Shown here piece by piece: positions 27,201-38,000 of a stretch of 57,893 nt of DNA (position 1 is its first letter; each line of letters starts with the position of its first letter). Origin of the DNA: Bacteroidales bacterium (lineage in GTDB: Bacteria; Bacteroidota; Bacteroidia; Bacteroidales; GCA-2748055); contig JAUUZQ010000009.1 in NCBI GenBank assembly GCA_030589895.1, positions 1 to 57,893 of the forward strand, written 5' to 3'. A program made the position numbers and the translations under genes. The notes beneath the pieces were generated by a model. That model made no database searches and was not told the DNA's origin. It worked only from the letters and a program-made list of their open reading frames with translations.

Positions 27201-28524
27201 ACTTCATATTTCCATTCTTATCCCTCAGTACAATGTCAGATCCTGTAGATATAAAAATCCCTTCCTTTTCATGAAATAAAAGATTTCCGATTGACCGTTC
27301 CTCAAAAAATGTTTCCATGTGATCTTTCTTCGAAGCAGAAGTAAAAAAATCCGGTTCTAATTTTAAAAGTCCCTTTGATGTCCCTACCCATGTTGACATC
27401 TCATCATCAACAAAAATTGATCTAATGTCGTTATATCCACTATGATGATCAGTAAATAAAGAGAAATTATTGTATTTTGAGAATCGATTTTGTATAGGAT
27501 CTATCTTATTGATACCTCCCAAATAAGTTCCTATCCATATAATTCCAGACAAATCTTCATAGAGGGAATAAATTACATCATTATTCAGGGATTCGGCTTC
27601 ATATTGAATATTCCTATGAATCTCAAAATTGTCATTTTTAACATCTAACTTACAAAGGCCATCCATTGTACCAATCCATAAATCGCCATTCCTGGTTTGC
27701 AAAATATCCCTGATCCTGCTTGATGATATACTGTTACTTAACTCTGATGATACGTATCGTGATTGCGCTTTGGTAACCGGATTGTATTTAAAAAGTCCTT
27801 GATTCCCTGTTCCAATAAAAAGATTACCCTTAATATCATATTTCAGAGTGGTAATATTTAAATTCGTATTCCTGTGGTTCAATTCAATCTTCTCAGGGGC
27901 ATCTTCGTCTATTCGTTTGTCCAGGCTCCATAAAAACAAGCCTCTGGAAGTTCCTAACCAAAGATTTCCATTTTTATCTGTTTCCAGACAATTTACGTTG
28001 TGCAAGCCTGATTCCAAGATAACATCAGGATAAATAAAGCTCGAATCTTCGGAATTAAAGAAACAAACACCTTCCCTGGTTGCAAACCATAGTTTATCAT
28101 CCTTAGTTGCAAGGATATCATTTATAAAATCAGGAGGAACAGTACTTTGATTCTGAACGAATCTACTGAATGAAATGAAATTATCCTTTTCTTTATTATA
28201 GACAGCAAGCCCTTTGGATTTAGTACCTATCCACAAGACAGAATCGTATGGATTTTCGTAAATACAGCTTATTTCATTAGCAGCTATTGAGCGGGATTCA
28301 TTAGGGTCATAATGATATATTGTGAATTTATAGCCGTCAAATTTATTAAGCCCATCTGCTGTACCAAACCAAAGGTATCCATCAGAGTCCTGGTGAATAC
28401 ACTTTACACTTGATTGTGACAAACCATCTTTAATGGTCAGAAACGAAAATTTCACAGGAGAAGAAAAAGAAGATAATAAAATTATCACTCCAACTAATAA
28501 TGATATGATTCGAATGCTCTTCAT
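24253..28524 (-). CDS. Hybrid two-component system regulator (HTCS) of the PUL
   Basis: One-protein glycan sensor and activator, about 1423 residues. The start at 28524 (MKSIRIISLLVG) follows GAGGA and gives an export signal; the frame is open to 28611. Order: periplasmic propeller repeats (DGYLWFGTADGLNKFDGY, GDLWIGTMDGLCKL and others), Y_Y_Y domain (YEYMLENYDENWIDAG), a membrane helix, a coiled coil, HisKA with H910 in SVSHEIRTPL, HATPase (GSGLGLALAKK), receiver with D1224 in IISDVMLPG, and an AraC-type HTH (VAYEVGFNDPNYFTKCFIK). It is divergent from SusC and overlaps the sulfatase start, so it presumably activates both arms when a glycan breakdown product binds the propeller. Confidence 0.95.
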   Translation of the reverse strand: MKSIRIISLLVGVIILLSSFSSPVKFSFLTIKDGLSQSSVKCIHQDSDGYLWFGTADGLNKFDGYKFTIYHYDPNESRSIAANEISCIYENPYDSVLWIGTKSKGLAVYNKEKDNFISFSRFVQNQSTVPPDFINDILATKDDKLWFATREGVCFFNSEDSSFIYPDVILESGLHNVNCLETDKNGNLWLGTSRGLFLWSLDKRIDEDAPEKIELNHRNTNLNITTLKYDIKGNLFIGTGNQGLFKYNPVTKAQSRYVSSELSNSISSSRIRDILQTRNGDLWIGTMDGLCKLDVKNDNFEIHRNIQYEAESLNNDVIYSLYEDLSGIIWIGTYLGGINKIDPIQNRFSKYNNFSLFTDHHSGYNDIRSIFVDDEMSTWVGTSKGLLKLEPDFFTSASKKDHMETFFEERSIGNLLFHEKEGIFISTGSDIVLRDKNGNMKYLSSQINQQTGLNIQSFSSAIIDSDNDIWFATNFGLLKYKVIDKSFSFITPGMPDSEEVYLYILAIEEDLSGALWIGTFNGELYKFDRNTETFEQHIPFKEENMLVSFNKIFSIHESSLESIWLGTNLGLYEFNPETSEIKRYLDSDGLSNNVVYGILEDNSGNIWCSTNNGISVFNIKLRTFTNFSYEDGLQSNEFNQDAYYKSQDGTMYLGGVEGLNIFNPDNLKYNTYIPSIRITGLQIHHEPTDHSTHPDILDKQISKLNELRLSHKQSTFSFEFTALSFSIPARNSYEYMLENYDENWIDAGNSRIASYTHVPPGNYIFKVKGANCDGLWNETPASIKVIISPPFWNRTLFKLLLFVAISFFIYLFLYFRFRNIKISKAVLEKNVLEKTQALSEQNIQIEKQNEELLRINEEIINQNEDINLKNSKLSEQHEQIIKQRDNLLNLTEQIKEVNQTKLRFFTSVSHEIRTPLTLIIGPLNELVGNIEDLTKNQLKRKFETIYGNASKLLIIVNQLLDFRKVETDNMKLKISRFELVSFVQQIAFLFNEMATVKHINFSFISEHKQLEIWADNEKIEKIIYNLLSNAFKFTHEGGQISLSIVEDASSGYAVILVKDTGEGIEEDNIPYIFERFYQQSNMQNSGNTGSGLGLALAKKYIEMHQGKIEVESTRGKGSSFIVKIPLGNQHIEGSDNVEIGSKSQELNRELIKASISDYMPVSVEGADTSEDLKKPVVLLIEDDKNLGGYLKDVLSGRFRVIHSDSGEKGFSLSKKKNPDIIISDVMLPGMNGFEFCVKVKSEFKISHIPIIMLTSLADHESHMKGIKSGADAFITKPFDLQQLILTIENLIEQRKKLQLKFTKETTIDAPTLFEGTEDKEFLIKIISCVESNLSDTSFNVDKLCTEIGLSQPQVYRKVKALTNLSISEFIRNIRLKKGSQLLLSHKFNINEVAYEVGFNDPNYFTKCFIKLFKMTPSEYVKTF

Positions 28525-28822
28525 TCCATATTCCTCATTCAGTTTATGATCCAAAAACTCACTATAGGATTTTACTTCTGCAAAACTCTGATTCTCTTCA
28601 AAAACACTCAAAACTAATATAAAATTAGTGTAATCCTTTGAATTTATGAATTATTTGTCCTGTACCATGAATGATATTTGCTAAATGTTCTCGGATTTAT
28701 ACTGAATATAGAATGATAAATGATACTGCGATTATTCAAATTCATTGATTTTTGTTTTTAGAAAATGCGGAGTCTGAATTATTAAATCTAAAACTGAACA
28801 GTTAAATTAAGCTAAATCAACT
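28525..28822. promoter_or_regulatory. HTCS-SusC divergent control region
   Basis: 298 bases that must hold the promoters of both arms and the probable HTCS operator. Visible: an inverted repeat ACTAAT-5-ATTAGT at 28613-28629 and an ATGATAAATGATA direct repeat near 28715. No clear TAnnTTTG element was found. Confidence 0.45.
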
Positions 28823-31800
28823 ATGAAAAAATTTCTATTTCTATTTTGGATTTTTTCTTTCACCAGCATTCTGTCATTCGGACAAACAAAGCAGGTTAAA
28901 GGAAAAGTAACGGATGAGAGTGGGCAGGGCCTTCCCGGGATCACTATCATTGAGAAAGGTACTGCAAACGGTACAATCAGTAATGTAGCGGGTACTTATG
29001 AAATTTCTGTATCCAGCGACACTTCGATTTTGGTTTTTTCCTTTATAGGTATGATAACACAGGAACTCAGTACTTCAGGAAGAACAAACCTTGATGTCAG
29101 CATGAAACAATCTACCATAGGGCTGGATGAGGTAATTGTAGTAGGGTTTGGATCGCAGAAGAAGGCGGATGTAACAGGAGCAACTTCTTTTGTTGAAATG
29201 GAAAACATGATAGCTGATCGTCCAATTGTAAATGCAGCTGAGGCGCTTCAGGGTATTAGTGCCGGACTGAAGGTTGTATCCACTTCAGGTCAGCCTGGAA
29301 AAACCGGAACTTCAATAAATATACGTGGATTCACATCTATTAATGGTGGAGGACCCTTGGTTCTTGTTGATAACGTTCCTATGTCGTTAGATGATGTTAA
29401 TCCAAGAGACATTGAATCGGTAACAGTACTAAAAGACGCTGCTGCCTCGTCAATTTATGGATCACGGGCTGCTTTTGGTGTAGTATTAATAACTACAAAA
29501 AAGGCAGAGAAAAATCAGCCCATGAAATTCAGCTTTTCAACAACTCAAAGTTTTTCTACACCATCTGAATTACCTCAAGCTGCAACAACCAGACAATTTG
29601 TAGAAGCCTTAGATGACTTTGGTGTTTACCGGTATTTTTCCAATCAGGAAGTAGATACCTGGCTGAACTACCTTGATCAGTACGACTCAGATCCAAGTCA
29701 ACTGGAGTTTGTCATGGATCCTGTAAGTAATACAGCTTATCCTATGGTGCTTGATGAGGGGACTGGTATATACTATCCGCTGAGTGAATCGGGACTAATA
29801 AACGATTTTCTTAATAACAGTGGTGTTTCAACTATTCAAAACTTTACAATGAGTGGAGGAGCTGAAAAGGTTTCTTATCGTGTGAATTTCGGACATAGTT
29901 ATGAAGATGGGGTATTGGTTACCGATAATGATAAATTTAAAAATTACAATTTAAATGCATATTTAAATGCTGATTTGACTTCGAATTTAAAATCAACAAC
30001 TAATTTATTTTATAGAGCCAGTGAACGAACGAATCCAATTGGAAGCTACAGCTCAGCTATTCAAAGGACCATGTATGATCCTATAGGCCACTTTGAGTTG
30101 CCTGATGGAGAAGTGCTTCCGTTTGAATCTCCGGGCAACTTGGAAAGATATAGAGTGCCAAGCACAAAGACAATCGATAATTTTCGTTTCTTTCAAAGTC
30201 TCGAATACTCTCCTTTTAAGGATCTCTCTTTTACGGCAGAATACACTTTCCAAAAAGGATTTACAACTACCAGAGCTATTGACAACCAGTTTGAGTTTGC
30301 AAGTGCTCATAAGTTTATTAAGTTGGAAAAAGATTCCGAGAATACAAAGTATACTAGGACATATGCCGATTTTATTAATCATGCATCGAACATATATGCT
30401 ACGTATAAAAAGAGCATTTCTAACCACAATTTTAAAATCTTAGGAGGCTACAATATTGAAACAAGGATTAGTGAAAGCTTTTCTGTTAGTCGAAAAAACA
30501 TGATTTCTATTACCACGCCGGGAATTGATACAGGAATAGGAGAATATGACGGAAGTGATTCATATGGCGATTGGGCAGTAATGGGCTACTTTACACGATT
30601 TAATTATAATTATAAGGAAAAGTATCTGTTTGAAGCAAATGGCCGTTACGATGGATCTTCCAGATTTGCCGAAGGTAGCCGTTTTGGTTTCTTTCCTTCA
30701 TTTTCTGCAGGTTGGAATATTGGGAGAGAAACTTTTATGGAGTCTGTGGAACAAGTTTCAAATCTGAAATTACGCGGATCATGGGGTGAAATCGGAAATC
30801 AGAATACCGGTGATTTATACCCGACAATTCCTGGCTATAAAACACCTGAAGTTCGCTGGATTGATTTAAATACTGATTTAAGGTATGTATCAATAAATCC
30901 TGCTCAGTTGGTAAGTCCTTGGCTTACATGGGAAGTAGTGCAAACAGCTAATATTGGACTGGATGCAGGATTTTTCAAAAACAAGCTTGGGATCTCTATG
31001 GACATGTACACAAGAAAGACGTTTGATATGTTAATCCCTGGTGCTGAACTGCCTGCAATTCTTGGAACTGAAGCACCTTTTGCAAATGCCGCCGACCTCG
31101 AGACAAAAGGATGGGAAATGGAACTTTCATGGCAAGATATAAAGGGTGATTTTAACTATGAGATTCAATTTAACTTAACGGATAACCAAACTATGATTAC
31201 TAAGTTTGACAATCCTGCAGGTTTATTATCTCAGTACTATGTAGGACGTATGATAGGAGAAATATGGGGTTATGTAACGGATGGCTATTATACCCTTGAT
31301 GACTTTGTGGAAGGAACTCTTGATGCCCACCTGTCAGGCCTCGAACGCCAGTTGAAAGAAGGTGTTGTGCGAATTGAAGATGAACCAATACCCTATCCCG
31401 GTGATGTGAAATACAAAGACCTTAATGGTGATGGAACAATCAATAATGGTAACAGTACATTATATCCGGAATATGATGAGACTACAGGCGAATTAATTGT
31501 TCACACCGGTCCAGGGGACAAACAAATTATTGGAAATAGTGTCGCTCGTTATCAATTTGGCATAAACACTTTTGCCAACTACAAAAATTTTGATTTCACC
31601 TTGATGTTATATGGTGTTGCTAAACGAGACCTGAATTTGGGTGGCGATTTGATTTGGCCTTATCTATCACAATTCGACCATATTTTTGCACATCAAATGG
31701 ATTACTGGACACCTGATAATCAGGATGCTTACTACCCAAGAATTTATGGTAATCCTACTGATAATTCAGGAAGTAATTATGGCCTAAGCACAAGAACTCA

Positions 31801-32035
31801 AACCAAATACCTTTCTGATGGTGCTTACCTGAGAATAAAAAATATCACCTTGGGTTATACGCTGCCTAAAAGGATTCTTGACAAAGTGAAGATATCAACC
31901 CTAAGAGTATTTGTTTCAGGAAATAATCTTTTCACTTTCGATAATCTCCCTGTGGGACTTGATCCTGATCAGACCACTAATGGAGTTTATCCAATTATGA
32001 GGAATTATTCAGTTGGTCTTAATCTTACATTCTAA
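28823..32035 (+). CDS. SusC-like TonB-dependent outer-membrane transporter
   Basis: 1070 residues. Signal peptide ending LSFG, a carboxypeptidase-regulatory-like domain (about 24-100; VKGKVTDESGQGLPGITI), the TonB-box-like DEVIVVGFG, the plug (about 118-225; INIRGFTSINGGGPLVLVDN, SSIYGSRAAFGVVLITTK) and a beta-barrel with a terminal NYSVGLNLTF. Imports oligosaccharides powered by TonB/ExbBD, with SusD as the lid. It is the first gene of the plus-strand PUL arm, divergent from its HTCS; the stop is 17 bases before the SusD ATG. Confidence 0.95.
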   Translation: MKKFLFLFWIFSFTSILSFGQTKQVKGKVTDESGQGLPGITIIEKGTANGTISNVAGTYEISVSSDTSILVFSFIGMITQELSTSGRTNLDVSMKQSTIGLDEVIVVGFGSQKKADVTGATSFVEMENMIADRPIVNAAEALQGISAGLKVVSTSGQPGKTGTSINIRGFTSINGGGPLVLVDNVPMSLDDVNPRDIESVTVLKDAAASSIYGSRAAFGVVLITTKKAEKNQPMKFSFSTTQSFSTPSELPQAATTRQFVEALDDFGVYRYFSNQEVDTWLNYLDQYDSDPSQLEFVMDPVSNTAYPMVLDEGTGIYYPLSESGLINDFLNNSGVSTIQNFTMSGGAEKVSYRVNFGHSYEDGVLVTDNDKFKNYNLNAYLNADLTSNLKSTTNLFYRASERTNPIGSYSSAIQRTMYDPIGHFELPDGEVLPFESPGNLERYRVPSTKTIDNFRFFQSLEYSPFKDLSFTAEYTFQKGFTTTRAIDNQFEFASAHKFIKLEKDSENTKYTRTYADFINHASNIYATYKKSISNHNFKILGGYNIETRISESFSVSRKNMISITTPGIDTGIGEYDGSDSYGDWAVMGYFTRFNYNYKEKYLFEANGRYDGSSRFAEGSRFGFFPSFSAGWNIGRETFMESVEQVSNLKLRGSWGEIGNQNTGDLYPTIPGYKTPEVRWIDLNTDLRYVSINPAQLVSPWLTWEVVQTANIGLDAGFFKNKLGISMDMYTRKTFDMLIPGAELPAILGTEAPFANAADLETKGWEMELSWQDIKGDFNYEIQFNLTDNQTMITKFDNPAGLLSQYYVGRMIGEIWGYVTDGYYTLDDFVEGTLDAHLSGLERQLKEGVVRIEDEPIPYPGDVKYKDLNGDGTINNGNSTLYPEYDETTGELIVHTGPGDKQIIGNSVARYQFGINTFANYKNFDFTLMLYGVAKRDLNLGGDLIWPYLSQFDHIFAHQMDYWTPDNQDAYYPRIYGNPTDNSGSNYGLSTRTQTKYLSDGAYLRIKNITLGYTLPKRILDKVKISTLRVFVSGNNLFTFDNLPVGLDPDQTTNGVYPIMRNYSVGLNLTF

Positions 32036-32052
32036 CATTAAAACAGAAAAAA

Positions 32053-33834
32053 ATGAAATATATACAAAAAATATCAGCAATAGTATTACTTCTGTTTCTT
32101 GTAGCAGGATGTAGTGAAGACTTTTTAGACCTTGCTCCAAAAGATGAGTTATCTGAGTCTACCGCTTTTTCAACTTATGATAATGTAAAAACTTATGCAT
32201 GGGGTTTCTATGAATCGTTTCATGCTTATGAGGGTAAAGTCAGCGGACAAATAATGATGAGAGATGTTGATGCTGACCTGATGCAATATGGTAGCTGGGC
32301 AACTGGGAGTGACTACTTGTGGAACAATGTAAATATTCCAAGTGCTTCAACTAAATGGTCTGAGCCTTATGAAAATATCAGAAGGGTTAACATTATGCTT
32401 TCTAACCTGGATGAATCTGATATGACAGATGAAGAAAGAAATCACTGGAGAGCAGTTGGATTATTCTTCAGGTCATACGAATTTATTGATTTACTGGTAT
32501 TATACGGCGGAATACCCTGGCTTGAAAATAATATAACTGATGCAGATACAGCTATACTATATGGCCCTAGAAATTCAAGAGATGAAGTTGCTGCAAATAT
32601 CTTAAGAGACCTTGAATGGGCAGAGGAGAATATAAATACAAATGGTGATGGTCCAAATACAATTAATACCAATGTTGTAAACGCACTGATTTCAAGGTTT
32701 GGACTATTTGAAGGTACGTGGCGAAAATACCATAGCCTGTCGGATCATGAACAATATATAAATGCCAGTATTCTTGCTTCTGAAAAACTAATGACTACTT
32801 TTCCTACCCTACACCCGGACTATGACGATCTGTTTAACAGTGAAGCTCTACAAGGGAAAGATGGTATCATTTTGTACAAACGATATGTTGAAGATCAATT
32901 GCACGTTTTAATGGCAACTAACTTCAGATCATCTAACGCTTCATGGGATATTACCCGAAAAGGTGTTGATAAATTCCTGTGTAAGGATGGTCAAACAATC
33001 TGGAACAGCCCCTTATTTGAAGGAGACAAAGATAAATACATGGAATTCAGAAATCGTGACGACCGCTTACTCTACACTACACCTCCACCCTACAAAGTAA
33101 CACTAAATGGTGCAACTACATGGGAGCATACGGGCGTAGATGCTGATAAGGAATATTTTGCTGTGATGGAGCAGTTAAGCGATGAGTTACATAAAACTCT
33201 TCCAGATTTAAACTGGTCAGGTAAGATAATAGCCGAAGTGCCAAACTTTGACGAAGCTGGTTTTAACAAAACATATGCAACGGGATTCAGAATCTGGAAA
33301 CATTTTAACCAGCTGAATACAGGAAGATCATCAGCTGACTTTGCAGATGCTCCAGTATTCAGAATGGGCGAAGTATTAATGAATTATGCGGAAGCTAAAT
33401 TTGAAATGGGTTCGTTTGATCAAACAGTTGCCGATCAGACAATCAATCTATTGAGAGTCCGTGGCGATGTTCAACCTATGCTTATTACAAGTATCGATGC
33501 TAATTTTGATCCAACAGGAGATCCAACAGTTGACCCTGTATTATTCGAAATCAGAAGAGAACGAGCTGTAGAGTTAATGGGGGAAGGTCTGAGACGAGAA
33601 GATCTGAGAAGATGGAAAAAAATGGATTATGCTACCGAAGTTAAGTTAGGTCGTTGGATCAAACAATCTTATTATGCAAAAACAATTAATATCCAGAACA
33701 ATGCTGCCGAAGGCTACGTACAATTTGTAACTGGCACACCGCCTGCATTCCCTGAGCATTATTATTTATATCCCTTGCCTTCAGACCAGATTGTGCTGAA
33801 CTCAGCATTAGAACAAAATCCAGGATGGCAATAA
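32053..33834 (+). CDS. SusD/RagB-family surface glycan-binding lipoprotein
   Basis: 593 residues. The lipobox LVAGC (Cys20) follows a short signal peptide; SusD-type N-terminus EDFLDLAPKDELSESTAF; TPR-like helices (RAVGLFFRSYEFIDLLVLYGG); and the C-terminal RagB pattern LFEIRRERAVELMGEGLRREDL and YYLYPLPSDQIVLN. Forms the hinged lid over SusC and captures the oligosaccharide. It is co-transcribed with SusC. Confidence 0.95.
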   Translation: MKYIQKISAIVLLLFLVAGCSEDFLDLAPKDELSESTAFSTYDNVKTYAWGFYESFHAYEGKVSGQIMMRDVDADLMQYGSWATGSDYLWNNVNIPSASTKWSEPYENIRRVNIMLSNLDESDMTDEERNHWRAVGLFFRSYEFIDLLVLYGGIPWLENNITDADTAILYGPRNSRDEVAANILRDLEWAEENINTNGDGPNTINTNVVNALISRFGLFEGTWRKYHSLSDHEQYINASILASEKLMTTFPTLHPDYDDLFNSEALQGKDGIILYKRYVEDQLHVLMATNFRSSNASWDITRKGVDKFLCKDGQTIWNSPLFEGDKDKYMEFRNRDDRLLYTTPPPYKVTLNGATTWEHTGVDADKEYFAVMEQLSDELHKTLPDLNWSGKIIAEVPNFDEAGFNKTYATGFRIWKHFNQLNTGRSSADFADAPVFRMGEVLMNYAEAKFEMGSFDQTVADQTINLLRVRGDVQPMLITSIDANFDPTGDPTVDPVLFEIRRERAVELMGEGLRREDLRRWKKMDYATEVKLGRWIKQSYYAKTINIQNNAAEGYVQFVTGTPPAFPEHYYLYPLPSDQIVLNSALEQNPGWQ

Positions 33835-33867
33835 AAATTGTTATCAAATTAATATTTAATTATAAAT

Positions 33868-34899
33868 ATGAGTAATATGAAACTTTTTCAAAATATAATA
33901 CCTAAAACCATTGCAGTTGCAATACTTGGATTTGCAATAACCGGCTGCACTGACGATCCAATAGACCTTGGTCCAAAACCAGTAGCTGACTTCGCAGCAT
34001 CTGGAACCTCTCTTACAGAACACGATTCAGTAACTTTTACTGATCTTTCGACAAACGAACCTTACCTGTGGACCTGGAATTTTGCTGGAGGAACTCCGAC
34101 ATATAGCAGCGCCAATAGCCCAATAGTAGTATACGATGTGCCCGGAGTTTATGCGGTAACTGTGACAGTGAGAAATGATGCAGGAGCTGATGAAATTACT
34201 AAAGTTGATTACATTGAAGTTACTGGTGCGCAAATCCCATTTCTTTCAATATATAAATTTTCAGAAAACCTTACAGACGAGGGAAGCAATCTGATTGATG
34301 CTGTATCAAATTATGGTGATCCGGTTTACACGGAAGATCATAATGGGAATGCCAACAGTGCATGGCTTGCCCCCAATCTTACTCTTGAATATCTGTCAAT
34401 TCCTGATTTTAAAGCTATTGGTGGAGATGCTCCGCGAACAGTAACAGCATGGTTTATAAGTCCCTCTACAAGTGCAAGTCGCAGAACTATTGTTTCATGG
34501 GGAGAAAACTCCGGAGGTGCAATGTTTAATGTAATGATGCAAGATGGACAGGTAAGAGTAGAAGCAGGAGCAAGTAACGTGAGAACAACTCGGGCAGGAC
34601 TTAATGATGATACCTGGCACCACCTGGCTGTTACTTATGACCCGGCTGACGGACCTTACTTACAAGACGTTAAAATCTATATTGATGGTGAATTAGAAGC
34701 AAATAATGCGGATGGATCGGGATCATATAATTCAGAAACGACCGTAATTAATACTGATATCCTTACAAACGATGTTAGAATTGGAGCCGAAAATTATACA
34801 GATAATTATTTCTGGGATGGAGCTCTTGATGATATTAGAATTCTCGATGTAGTATTGATACCTGAACAAATTCAGGCCATTATGGCTGAAACTAAATAG
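33868..34899 (+). CDS. PKD-LamG lipoprotein, probable surface glycan-binding protein
   Basis: 343 residues. Lipobox FAITGC (Cys27), a PKD domain (about 36-118; KPVADFAASGTSL, LWTWNFAGGTP, PGVYAVTVTV) and a LamG/concanavalin-like domain (about 130-340; WHHLAVTYDPADGP, KIYIDGELEANN, ALDDIRILD). It has no catalytic motif. It follows SusD, the usual place of a SusE/F-like surface glycan-binding protein, so binding the target glycan is inferred. An alternative start is at 33877. Its LamG module is closely related to those at 35079 and 43268. A hairpin terminator follows. Confidence 0.82.
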   Translation: MSNMKLFQNIIPKTIAVAILGFAITGCTDDPIDLGPKPVADFAASGTSLTEHDSVTFTDLSTNEPYLWTWNFAGGTPTYSSANSPIVVYDVPGVYAVTVTVRNDAGADEITKVDYIEVTGAQIPFLSIYKFSENLTDEGSNLIDAVSNYGDPVYTEDHNGNANSAWLAPNLTLEYLSIPDFKAIGGDAPRTVTAWFISPSTSASRRTIVSWGENSGGAMFNVMMQDGQVRVEAGASNVRTTRAGLNDDTWHHLAVTYDPADGPYLQDVKIYIDGELEANNADGSGSYNSETTVINTDILTNDVRIGAENYTDNYFWDGALDDIRILDVVLIPEQIQAIMAETK

Positions 34900-34985
34900 A
34901 ATTCTACTTACGAATGCCTTAAAAATATATAAAATTAATGTTTTTTTTCATAGTAGTTTTTAGTAGTTAATAGTAGAACATAATG

Positions 34986-35016
34986 GGGCAGTAAAATCTG
35001 GTAATTTTTGCTGCCC
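34986..35016 (+). terminator. Hairpin terminator inside the PUL plus-strand arm
   Basis: An 11-bp stem (34986-34996 with 35006-35016, one G-U pair) around a 9-base loop. GGGCAG pairs with CTGCCC at the base, and the apical AAAA/TTTT is followed by TATTTG. It lies 87 bases after the LamG lipoprotein stop. It probably attenuates transcription, giving more SusCD-lipoprotein than downstream enzymes. Confidence 0.65.
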
Positions 35017-35078
35017 TATTTGAAATGAAAAATTGGGGATGTTTATCTATATTAAATTCTCAATAATAATTTGAAGTC

Positions 35079-38000
35079 ATGAAAAGTTGGAGTAAATATA
35101 TTATTGTTTTTGTCTTTGTATTTATAATTGGTGCTTTGTTCCTTACAAAGGAACCTATAAAGGAAGTTGAAGAAGAGGACTATCCTGTATGGATTGATAT
35201 GATGGAGCGACCTGGTGTAAATATGTCTGAGGCGCGTGAAGCTTTTGATAGATACTGGGAAAGTCATGAACATTATAAAGGTGACCGGAGCAAACAATTC
35301 GAGCAATGGTATACCATTAATTCGAGAAGAGTAGATCAATATGGAAAAGTAATTAGTGCCGCCCAAATTAGCAGTGAGTTTCAGAAACTCCGAACAATGT
35401 CTGATGTATCACAAGAAGGTGAGTGGTTTAACTATGGCCCCATAAATGTTGGTCCAAGAAAAGGCTTTAAAAAAGATGGAGGAAGAGTAAAGGACATTGA
35501 ATTCCATCCTACTGACCCAAATACCTTTTTTGTTTCCACTTTTAAAGGGGGGCTTTTTAAAACTGCAGATTATGGAGCATCGTGGATGCCTATTTCCGAT
35601 AATTTAACAGAAAACGTATTTGTTTGCGAAGTATCACCTACCTATCCCGATACGATTTTTATGGGAACAGACAATGGTGTGTATATCTCTGGCGATGGAG
35701 GAACCACATGGTCACAAACCAGCGTAACAGCAAAAACAAATGCATTACTCATTAAAACTAATGATACGAAAACAATAATTGCCGGAAGTGAAAATGGTAT
35801 TTATTTGTCAAGCGATGCCGGGTCTACCTGGAACATAGTTCAGACAGCCAGCAAAGTAACCGACCTTGATAGTCATCCAACAAATCCCCAAATTTTATAC
35901 GCAGCAACAAACGCTGCTACAAGTAATTTTTATCGCTCTGAAGATGGTGGACTCAGCTGGACTGAAAATACAACATTTGGAACGGGCTCTTTTATGGGAG
36001 TGGCTGTAACTCCTGCTCAAGCTGATTATGTATATGTAATTAACCTTCGTGATCACCTTGATCAGGATTCATTTGAAGGACTTTATCTATCGGAAGATGC
36101 CGGTGTAACTTTCACAAAGCAATCGGGACAAAGCCCTTGTATCTCAGGATACGATTCTGATGGAGACTTATCGAGAGGCCAGCCTAATTACAATTTATTC
36201 GTTTGTGCCGACCCGGTTAACGCTAACATCGTTTATGCCGGTGGCGTTAAATCATGGAAATCAATTGATAAAGGAAAAACCTGGACGTTTTATTATTCTG
36301 ACGTAACTACTGAAGGAAGCAGTCTTCACCTTGATCAATTAAACTGGGCTTACAACCCTCATGATAATAGGATTTTTTCTGTAAATGATGGAGGAGTCTA
36401 TTATCTCAATGATCAGGGTCAGTTCCAAATGATTACAGATGGATTGCCAATTGCCGAAATATATGAATGTACGCAGAGTCAGACCGTAAAAACCAATGTA
36501 GCGGGTGGCACAATGCACTGTGGGGTAAAATTAAACCATAACGGTATCTGGTACACTCCATGGGGAGGAGATGAGGCTACATGTATTATAGATCCAACAG
36601 ACGAAAACTATGTTTATCACCTTAAATACGAAAAAATAAGTCGCTCTAATAATGCCGGCTTCAACTATACCAATATATTTCCTGATCTTGGTGAAAAAGG
36701 AAATTATACAGGCACAGGAGCACTACATAAATCAGATCCCAACACACTATTTATTGGTGCGTTTGAAGTCCACCGAACCAAAAATGCACGAGCCAGCACA
36801 GTTAACTGGCAAAATATAAGTTTGTTTGGCGGTAGTACCAAGATTCAAAAAATTGAACAATGCTCTGCCAATCATGATATGTTGTATGTTGCGCGAGGCA
36901 ATGTATTAGTACGATTTGATAATGCAAATGATGACTCGCCACCATTTACCAACCTTACATCAAGCCTTCCCTTTTCAGGATATGTTACTGATATTGCGAC
37001 ACATCCTACTAACGAGGATCTGGTATATATCCTTTTGGGAAGTAAAATCTACAAATCAATTGATAAAGGGCAAAATTGGGAGAACATAACTTATAATTTA
37101 CCTGCTGTAGGCCTTTTGGAAATGATTTACGATAATTCCTCTAACGAAGGATTATATGTTGGTACCGATATCGGCGTCTTTTATAAAGATGCAGATATGG
37201 CAAGCTGGGTAGATTATTCAAACAATCTTCCTGCGATCAGGGTATCAGGCATGGATATCTACTATGGAACAGACAGAGACGATAGCTTCATTACAATTTC
37301 TACTGATGGCCGCGGTTTTTGGCGTTCTACTCTTCATGGCGTAAGCCTTCAGGCTCCAGTGGCCGATTTTACATCCAACTATATTGAAACGCTTGTTGGC
37401 GGAAATATAGTGTTTAGCTGTGGTGATGCTCAGTTAGCATCATATGAGTGGATCTTTGAAGGAGGAATTCCAGAAACAAGTGAGGATATTAATCCTAATG
37501 TTACTTATGATATACCTGGACAATATGCGGTAACAGTTAAGATTACAAATAGCGCAGGCACAGATGAAAAAACAGTGGATGATTACATTAATGTTTACGA
37601 AACAAGCGGTACAGGTCCCCTTCAGGTCAATTATAATTTTAATAATAACCTGGATGATGACTCTCCCTATCAACGGAATTTGTATCAAATAGGAACTTAT
37701 GAACCTGCTTTTGTTTCAGATAAAGATATGAATTCTTCAGGTGCTTATGAAGCTCCCGGAATTAATGAGAATTATTTAGAGACTCCCTATAAAGGGATTG
37801 GAGCTGATAGGAAACGCACAGTAATGGCATGGTTTAAGACAAATACAGAAGGTAGTCGCAAAACAATAGTCAGCTGGGGCCAGAATTCTCCAAGTCAGAT
37901 GTTTAACCTTATGGTTCATGCTGGATACATCAGAGTTGAGGCGGGAGGATCTAATGTACAATCAGAAACTGGAAATCTTGACAATGAAAAATGGCATCAT